64,000 nucleotides of DNA from Brooklawnia sp032229645 (GTDB lineage: Bacteria > Actinomycetota > Actinomycetes > Propionibacteriales > Propionibacteriaceae), in assembly GCA_963722295.1 (NCBI GenBank), contig CAVRLB010000007.1:124001-188000 (forward strand). Reading direction: 5' to 3'. Positions 59,091 through 64,000 of this stretch are shown here, in pieces. Numbering within the stretch: position 1 is the first letter of the stretch; each line of letters opens with the position of its first letter. Under the pieces are notes generated by a model that saw only the letters and a list, made by a program, of their open reading frames with translations, did no database searches and was not told the DNA's origin. The translations under genes were made by a program, and so were the position numbers.

Positions 59091-60278
59091 TTATCGCGCG
59101 CCTGGGGCGCCGCCCATTCCTCCACCGGCCTGACCGCCCATGCCACCACCCATCATCTGGTTGGTCAGCTGGGTGACCTGCTCACCGTTCACGGTGACGG
59201 TGCCGCCGTTGAGGGTGCCGGTGCCGTCGTAGTCGAAGGGCGACTGCGCGGTGATGTCGATGGTGCCGCCGTTGATCGTCAGATCGCCGTTGCTGTCGAT
59301 GGCGTCGGTGTCCCCGGCTCCCATCACGATGGTGAGGGTGCCGCCGTTGATCGTGACGCTCAGGCCGCTCGTGATGAGGGCCGAGGTCGAGGCGTTGATG
59401 CCGTCGTCCGAGGCATTGATGGTGATATCGCCATCATCGATCACGATGACCGGGGCCTCGATGCTCTCGACAGACTGCGTGACATTGATGGTTCCGCCAC
59501 TGATCCAGATCTTCTGTTCGGCCTTGATCGCATCGTCGCCGGTGCTGATGGTGATGTCACCGCCCGAGATGGTGAGCTGCCCCAGTCCAAGGTCGGTGTC
59601 GTTGCTGGCCTTCATGCCGTCGCCGGTCGCATCGATGGTGATCGTGCCGCCGGTGATGGTCAACGAGTCTTTGCCGCGGATACCGTCGTCCGCACTCGTC
59701 ACGTTGATGATGCCCGAAGCGATCGTGAGATCGTCCTTACCCACGATGCCGTCGGCGAGATTGGCCGTGAGATTCAGCGTGCCACTACCGGTGACGTATA
59801 GATCATTGGACGAATAGATCGCCCCGTCGATCTCCTCATCGCTGCGAGTTGCCGCGTCGGAGACGGTATTCGTGGTGCCATCGGCCAGCTCCAGCACCGT
59901 CAGCTCTGCGTTGTTGACCTGGATCGCGGCACCGGTATTGCTGGCAATCGTCGCGTCCGAGAGAATGATCCGCACGTCGCCGTCAGTGTCGACCGTTACC
60001 TGTCCGGTCGTAGTACCGGTGAGCACGTAGGTACCCGCCGCGGTGATGGAAAGCCCAGCGTCGGTGAGCGTCACATTCGTCGTCGGCAAGCTGCTCCAGT
60101 CGACATCGGTGACCGAGTCGGTCGCTGCCGACGTAGCCGACACCTGCGACGTCGTGCTTGTCGCGGAGTTCGATGCCACCGATGTGCTCTGGCTCGATGA
60201 CGCACCGACTGCAGAACAGCCGGTGAATAGTAGAACCGAGGCAAGCAGCCCGGAAGCGATCGTGGTAGCGCGTCTCAT
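59091..60278 (-). CDS. Cthe_2159-like beta-helix lipoprotein (carbohydrate-binding)
   Basis: The 395-residue protein has a lipoprotein signal (LLASVLLFTGCSA), a Ser/Thr/Ala-rich linker of about 50 residues and a repetitive right-handed beta-helix: units like LTITGGTITIDATGDGMKASND and QLTISGGDITISTGDDAIKAEQ recur about every 30 residues, with Asp-rich loops that could bind calcium. The tail is Gly/Met-rich (MMGGGMGGQAGGGMGGAPG). This matches the Cthe_2159 family of surface acid-polysaccharide-binding proteins. GGAGGG precedes ATG 60278. Role in attachment or biofilm matrix is inferred. Confidence 0.85.
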   Translation of the reverse strand: MRRATTIASGLLASVLLFTGCSAVGASSSQSTSVASNSATSTTSQVSATSAATDSVTDVDWSSLPTTNVTLTDAGLSITAAGTYVLTGTTTGQVTVDTDGDVRIILSDATIASNTGAAIQVNNAELTVLELADGTTNTVSDAATRSDEEIDGAIYSSNDLYVTGSGTLNLTANLADGIVGKDDLTIASGIINVTSADDGIRGKDSLTITGGTITIDATGDGMKASNDTDLGLGQLTISGGDITISTGDDAIKAEQKIWISGGTINVTQSVESIEAPVIVIDDGDITINASDDGINASTSALITSGLSVTINGGTLTIVMGAGDTDAIDSNGDLTINGGTIDITAQSPFDYDGTGTLNGGTVTVNGEQVTQLTNQMMGGGMGGQAGGGMGGAPGAR

Positions 60279-60457
60279 CGTTTTTTCCCTCCATCGGGGA
60301 CTCGTCGTCCTCATGAGAAACAGTCAAACGATCGTGGCTGTGTGACGCCTGTGCATCCCGTGTGCCGTTCGCATGAATGGCGTGTGCAGCATTCGCGCTG
60401 ATCGTGGTCTCGTGGCCCTCACCTGATCCATGGCCGGTTGCTGCCAGAATTGACGCC

Positions 60458-61162
60458 ATGCCCACTCTCCTGCTCGGCGCCTCGGCCTTGAACATCTATG
60501 CGGTGCTACTGATCGTCGGTCGCGCGGTGATCTTCCGAACCCGGCTCTATCGGCCGATGTTGTGGAACATCTGGTTGTCGATTCTGCCGATCCTGATCTT
60601 GATCGTCGCGATCACAGTGGGGATCGGAGCGCTGCTCATCTCACGTCCTGTCGGCTATCTGGTGCTCGCCCTGTGCAGCATCATCTGGCTGCTGATGCTG
60701 CCCAACGCGAGCTATCTGATCACCGAACTCAATCTCTCGCATCGGCAGCCCGAGGACAGCGTCCCGATGTGGTTCGACATCATCCTGGTGATCACGCTCG
60801 CGATGTCCGGTGTGATCAATACGGTGATCAACCTGTTCACCGCCCACACGCTGAGCGCCCTCTTCTTCTACGGTGACTACGCCACCAACTACCTGCAGCC
60901 GCTGGTGCTGGCCACCCTTGGGGCGGTCCTCGTACTGGTCGCCTTCGGCATGTATCTGGGTCGCTACCTGCGCTTCAACAGCTGGGATCTGCGCCATCCG
61001 GTGTCGTTCGTCAAGAAGCTTGGGGAGCATTTCTCCACCCGCGAGAACCTGCTGGCCAGCGGCGGATTCACGCTCACCTACGCGATCTTCCTGGCGCTGA
61101 TCTACCTGGTCACCGCGGGACCGCTGATCCATTTCATGGTCAGATTCGAGTCGCTCGGCTGA
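60458..61162 (+). CDS. DUF1361 family membrane protein (paralogue 2)
   Basis: The 234-residue protein is a close paralogue of the product at 37675-38379, identical over stretches such as RPMLWNIWLSILPILIL and VPMWFDIILVITLAMSGVI (one change). About seven TM helices. ATG 60458 follows CAGAAT by 7 bases exactly as in the paralogue; the open frame to 60377 is rejected because of this. Function unknown. Confidence 0.88.
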   Translation: MPTLLLGASALNIYAVLLIVGRAVIFRTRLYRPMLWNIWLSILPILILIVAITVGIGALLISRPVGYLVLALCSIIWLLMLPNASYLITELNLSHRQPEDSVPMWFDIILVITLAMSGVINTVINLFTAHTLSALFFYGDYATNYLQPLVLATLGAVLVLVAFGMYLGRYLRFNSWDLRHPVSFVKKLGEHFSTRENLLASGGFTLTYAIFLALIYLVTAGPLIHFMVRFESLG

Positions 61163-61264
61163 CGAGCAGCTGCGCATCTGCCGGGCTGCCGTCCGGCGCC
61201 ACCTGGCCAGACTCGCGGTTCACAGATCGTGGTGATCGAGACCGGTGATCGTCCGAACAGGCGG

Positions 61265-62284
61265 CTATCCGCGTGAAATCAACCCGCCATCGGCGTCGAA
61301 GACCAGGCGATGACTGGCCTGCTCGTCCGAACTCAGTACCGAGACGGTGCCTTCTCGTCCGAGGCGTTCGCGCCCGAGCGGAATCGCGCGCAGGGTGACC
61401 GTGCCCGCGGCGATGGCGTCCAAGGTGTCGGCGAGCCGGTGGACAAGGGCCTGGGTGAGCTCGGTCCCCGGTGTGCTGCGGCCGAGCAACCGCACGTCCA
61501 CGCCCCGGCGACGGGCCCGGTTGATCGCCGAGCGGAGGATCGGATCCCGTAGGTTCGGAGAGCGAATCCGGTCTCGAAGGTCGGCCTCGGTCGCCCTGAG
61601 GTCGGCTGCCAGGTCGGCGTCGAGTTCGGCCCCGTCGCGGATGGCCCGCAGCAACCAACCGACCTCGCCACCGATCTCGACTAGCTCGGCCTGCGTGGCC
61701 GCAGCAGAGTCGGTGGCGATCGTGGTGGCCATCGCGGCGCGCCTGATCTCGCGATGGTAGTCCAGTTCCTGGGCGACCATCCGGACGAGCAGCCAGCGCC
61801 AGATACCTCCCACGACAGGAGCGAGCAACGGGAGGGCCAGCAGGTCGATCAGCTGCCAGGGCGAGGCCCCGAACCAGACGGCCCAGCTCAACCCGAGCAG
61901 TCCGATGAGAGTGCTACTGATCACCCCCGTCCGGATGTTGCCTCGAGGCAGCAGGAGGGCCGCCAGATATGCCGCGAAGTTGAACGACCAGGTGTGGCCC
62001 AGCGGGGCGCCTGAGGCGAGTGCTCCGGTCGCCGAGATCACCGCCGCCGTCCCGACCGCGATCGCGCTCGTGGTGGGCAACGGATTGTCGCCTCGCCTGG
62101 TCAGTGCCACCGCCGCAACCAGCCCGAAGGGCAGGGCCAGGAGTTCGCTGCGAAATGGCGGTGCCACCGCTCCGCTCAGGATGTCGGAGGCCAGTCCGAG
62201 GCCCCAGGTCGCCGTGAGCGCCCAGCGGGCGGCGGAGGTACCTAATCCGCCGGCACCCGTGCTCGCGGAGGTCAGATCTGCCAT
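61265..62284 (-). CDS. Membrane sensor-like protein resembling a degenerate histidine kinase
   Basis: The 339-residue protein has five to six TM helices (about 20-185), then a helical linker (ATQAELVEIGGEVGWLLRAIRDGAELDADLAADLRATEADLRDRIRSPNLRDPILRSAINRARRRGVDVRLLG) and a small C-terminal domain. It lacks a HisKA histidine and the N and G boxes of HATPase domains. It overlaps the kinase gene upstream by 13 bases, so it is part of one operon with the kinase and regulator. A regulatory partner for the kinase is the best guess. Confidence 0.72.
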   Translation of the reverse strand: MADLTSASTGAGGLGTSAARWALTATWGLGLASDILSGAVAPPFRSELLALPFGLVAAVALTRRGDNPLPTTSAIAVGTAAVISATGALASGAPLGHTWSFNFAAYLAALLLPRGNIRTGVISSTLIGLLGLSWAVWFGASPWQLIDLLALPLLAPVVGGIWRWLLVRMVAQELDYHREIRRAAMATTIATDSAAATQAELVEIGGEVGWLLRAIRDGAELDADLAADLRATEADLRDRIRSPNLRDPILRSAINRARRRGVDVRLLGRSTPGTELTQALVHRLADTLDAIAAGTVTLRAIPLGRERLGREGTVSVLSSDEQASHRLVFDADGGLISRG

Positions 62285-63468
62285 GTCAGCCTCACCGTCG
62301 TGCCGTGCCCCGGTGCGGAATCCACCATGGCGCTGCCGCCGGGCAACGCCCGCATTCGCTCCACGATGCTGTGGCGGATGCCCAGCTGGCGGGAATCGAC
62401 TGCGGCGGTGTCGAACCCCGGGCCCTGATCTGCGACGAGCACCTCGATGCGCTCGGCGGAGACTCCGATGCTTGCAGTTCGCTCGGCCAGGGCTGCATGC
62501 AGCAGGCTGTTGCGCAATGCCTCCGCAGCCGCTGCGGCGATGGTGTCGACAACCTCGCCCGGCACCTCCCCGCAACCTGGGCGGCATTCGACCTTGAGGG
62601 TGGGATCGAGCCGACGCAGTGCGGCGACCAGCCGGTCGGTGGCCGGACCGGTGGCCAGCGGCGTGGCCCCCCGCCCGAAAGCCGGCCGGTCGAAAAGTGC
62701 CAGCGCCTCGGAGGCGTTGGTTCGCAGCACCGGAGGCGGAGTGCCCACAAAGCGTGTCGCGGCCACCAGCACAGATAACACTTCGTCGTGCACCAACTGG
62801 GCCAGGTGCGCTTGGTCTCGGGCGGCCACCTCCGTCCGGATCCGCTCGGCTTCGGCCGCCAGGGCGCGCGCTTCAGCGTTGCGTAACCGGTTCAGCCGAG
62901 ACCGGATGCCGCTGAAGAGGGCTATGAAGATCAGGTTGGCCAGATGGATCGGGGTCATCGTGAGGACGGTATGAGGTATCGCACCCAGGAATGCTGTCGC
63001 CGAGAGCGCCGGTAGCAGGGCGGACGTGATGGTGCCGGCGGTGGCCCAGCGCGGCCGGATCGTCAGAACCAGGTAAGACACGATCGCCGCCTCGAAGGCC
63101 CACGGCCACGGCGAATCGCTGGCCGGAATGGGGCCGGTGTAGGCCGCATAAGCGGTGAAGAGCAACACCGCGTTAACCGGTGGCGCCGTGATCCAGCCCA
63201 GCCGCAACCAGCGGATCGGAAGCACCGAACTGAAGGCTGCGAAGACCAGGATCTGGACCACCAGGACCATCGATACGGCGTTCCACCAAGGTGCGAATGC
63301 GCCGACCTGCGCGATGACGGACGGTCCTTGCCCCAGGATCAGAGCGATGCCTCCCAGCGAGATCAACTGGCTGACCTGACGGTCGGTTCGGTCCGCCGCA
63401 TCCGCGTCGATCCACTGGCCGTCGCCCGACGCCCGCCCCCAGGCCTCAGCCGGAGGAGGCATCGGCAT
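62272..63468 (-). CDS. NarL-type sensor histidine kinase
   Basis: The roughly 398-residue kinase has about six TM helices (about 35-190), a coiled linker, a short DHp (AHLAQLVHDEVLSVLVAATRFV with the phospho-His in LVHDEV) and a HATPase_c domain (AAAAAEALRNSLLHA, VLVADQGPGFDTAAVD, GIRHSIVERMRALPGG). The start may be ATG 63468, 63462 or GTG 63474; AGGG lies 5 bases before 63468. It overlaps the response regulator stop and the degenerate-kinase start, so all three are coupled. Confidence 0.87.
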   Translation of the reverse strand: MPMPPPAEAWGRASGDGQWIDADAADRTDRQVSQLISLGGIALILGQGPSVIAQVGAFAPWWNAVSMVLVVQILVFAAFSSVLPIRWLRLGWITAPPVNAVLLFTAYAAYTGPIPASDSPWPWAFEAAIVSYLVLTIRPRWATAGTITSALLPALSATAFLGAIPHTVLTMTPIHLANLIFIALFSGIRSRLNRLRNAEARALAAEAERIRTEVAARDQAHLAQLVHDEVLSVLVAATRFVGTPPPVLRTNASEALALFDRPAFGRGATPLATGPATDRLVAALRRLDPTLKVECRPGCGEVPGEVVDTIAAAAAEALRNSLLHAALAERTASIGVSAERIEVLVADQGPGFDTAAVDSRQLGIRHSIVERMRALPGGSAMVDSAPGHGTTVRLTWQI

Positions 63469-64000
63469 GCGCACCCTGGCTCAAGATCCCGTCCTCGACC
63501 GCACGCTTATAGAGATCCACCTTCGACTTCGCGGGGCGGTCCACCGCCGCGTACTTGGCGCGAATCCGTCGAATGTGATCCAGGACGGTCTCGCGGGAGA
63601 TGAACAGATGGGCGCCGACGCGTTCGGCGGTCTCGCCGGCCGCGTAGAGCGCGAGCACCTCGGCCTCGCGAGGAGAGAGATGGGCGGTGGTGAACGTCGT
63701 GTCATCGTCCAGCGCGGCCGCCCAGTCGGACGTGGCGACCACTTCACGCCGTAGTGCGGCGCGGATGGCCGCGACGATCGCATCTGGGCGCTCCGACTTG
63801 CGGATCATGCCGATCGCGCCCGCCCGGGCGACTTCGCGAACCGCCGCTGGACGCTCGCCGCTGGTGAAGGCGAGCACCGGCACACCGATCTGGCTCAACA
63901 GACGCATGTTCTGGGTCGGGGTGGACCCGTCCGCCAGCGAGAGGTCCAGCAGGACGAGGTCGAGTCGGGGCGTCTGGGCGAGCAACTGGGGAACTGTTGG
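63446..64000 (-). CDS. NarL/LuxR family response regulator (5' end beyond window)
   Basis: The partial product covers most of a receiver domain (LDLVLLDLSLADG with the phospho-Asp region, Thr in AFTSGE, Lys in MIRKSER) and a LuxR HTH (LSPREAEVLALYAAGETAERVGAHLFISRETVLDHIRRIRAKYA). Its N-terminus lies past base 64000. It overlaps the kinase start by about 20 bases and is that kinase's cognate partner. Output targets unknown. Confidence 0.88.
   Translation of the reverse strand, partial: PTVPQLLAQTPRLDLVLLDLSLADGSTPTQNMRLLSQIGVPVLAFTSGERPAAVREVARAGAIGMIRKSERPDAIVAAIRAALRREVVATSDWAAALDDDTTFTTAHLSPREAEVLALYAAGETAERVGAHLFISRETVLDHIRRIRAKYAAVDRPAKSKVDLYKRAVEDGILSQGAHADASSG

Noticed and set aside
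1..64000. tRNA and rRNA genes
   Set aside because: I looked for TPsiC-type GGTTCGAATCC sequences and cloverleaf arms and found none in a plausible context.

Overview
The window is high-GC DNA from an actinomycete. The evidence is strong G+C codon bias, GTG starts, many genes that look leaderless, a NarL/LuxR-rich set of two-component systems, an NrtR-controlled nadABC operon and a LigD-type polymerase/phosphoesterase. The facultatively anaerobic gene set (NrfHA, system II cytochrome c maturation, a membrane-anchored NirK) would fit Propionibacteriaceae, but that placement is inference. I saw no rRNA, tRNA, CRISPR array or intact transposase.

Layout. 0-5.2 kb: end of an unknown gene, UDP-glucose dehydrogenase, a histidine phosphatase, an MFS/SMP-30 operon and a DNA-3-methyladenine glycosylase. 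5.2-11.9 kb: one tightly coupled leftward operon, nrfH-nrfA-TPR-ccdA-resB-ccsB-tlpA, which makes ammonia-forming nitrite reductase and its cytochrome c assembly machinery. 12-19 kb: a frameshifted aminotransferase behind an iron-box-like site, a DUF488 gene, a NirK fused to a polytopic membrane domain and a cupredoxin, DUF2249, a divergent Fe-S-type regulator and an Aer-like PAS protein. 19.6-32.4 kb: SDR, nitrilase, CopB ATPase, an osmoprotectant ABC operon, a HAD phosphatase, an ArsR/AHSA1 pair with its operator, a DEAD-box helicase and a HEAT-repeat protein. 32.7-35.4 kb: a decayed ABC transporter beside an intact histidine kinase/response regulator pair. 35.5-37.6 kb: a lower-GC AlbA_2/Schlafen-type gene bracketed by two copies of a 26-bp palindrome. 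37.7-47.1 kb: DUF1361, an ABC/TetR operon with operator, a hydroxyacid dehydrogenase, NYN, CPBP, flavoprotein and pRiA4b genes. 47.3-49.5 kb: a small independent transcription unit (57-codon ORF), an HNH gene and a decayed rtcB. 49.5-54.5 kb: VanZ, a two-component system, short-repeat clusters and LigD Pol-PE. 54.6-59.0 kb: nrtR divergent from nadABC, with a palindromic operator. 59-64 kb: a beta-helix lipoprotein, a second DUF1361 paralogue and a second NarL-type sensor/regulator cluster that continues past the window end.

Four intergenic copies of an ~85-bp imperfect palindrome (1377, 32419, 47164, 52531) and two clusters sharing a GGTAGCYGCTG motif (about 49.6 and 52.8 kb) form uncharacterised repeat families. 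Many starts have a TANNNT-like hexamer 6-8 nt upstream and no Shine-Dalgarno, which suggests leaderless mRNAs are common here. The most unusual items are the membrane-cupredoxin-NirK fusion, the palindrome-bracketed AlbA_2 locus, the palindromic repeat family and the small promoter-ORF-terminator unit at 47.3-47.6 kb.
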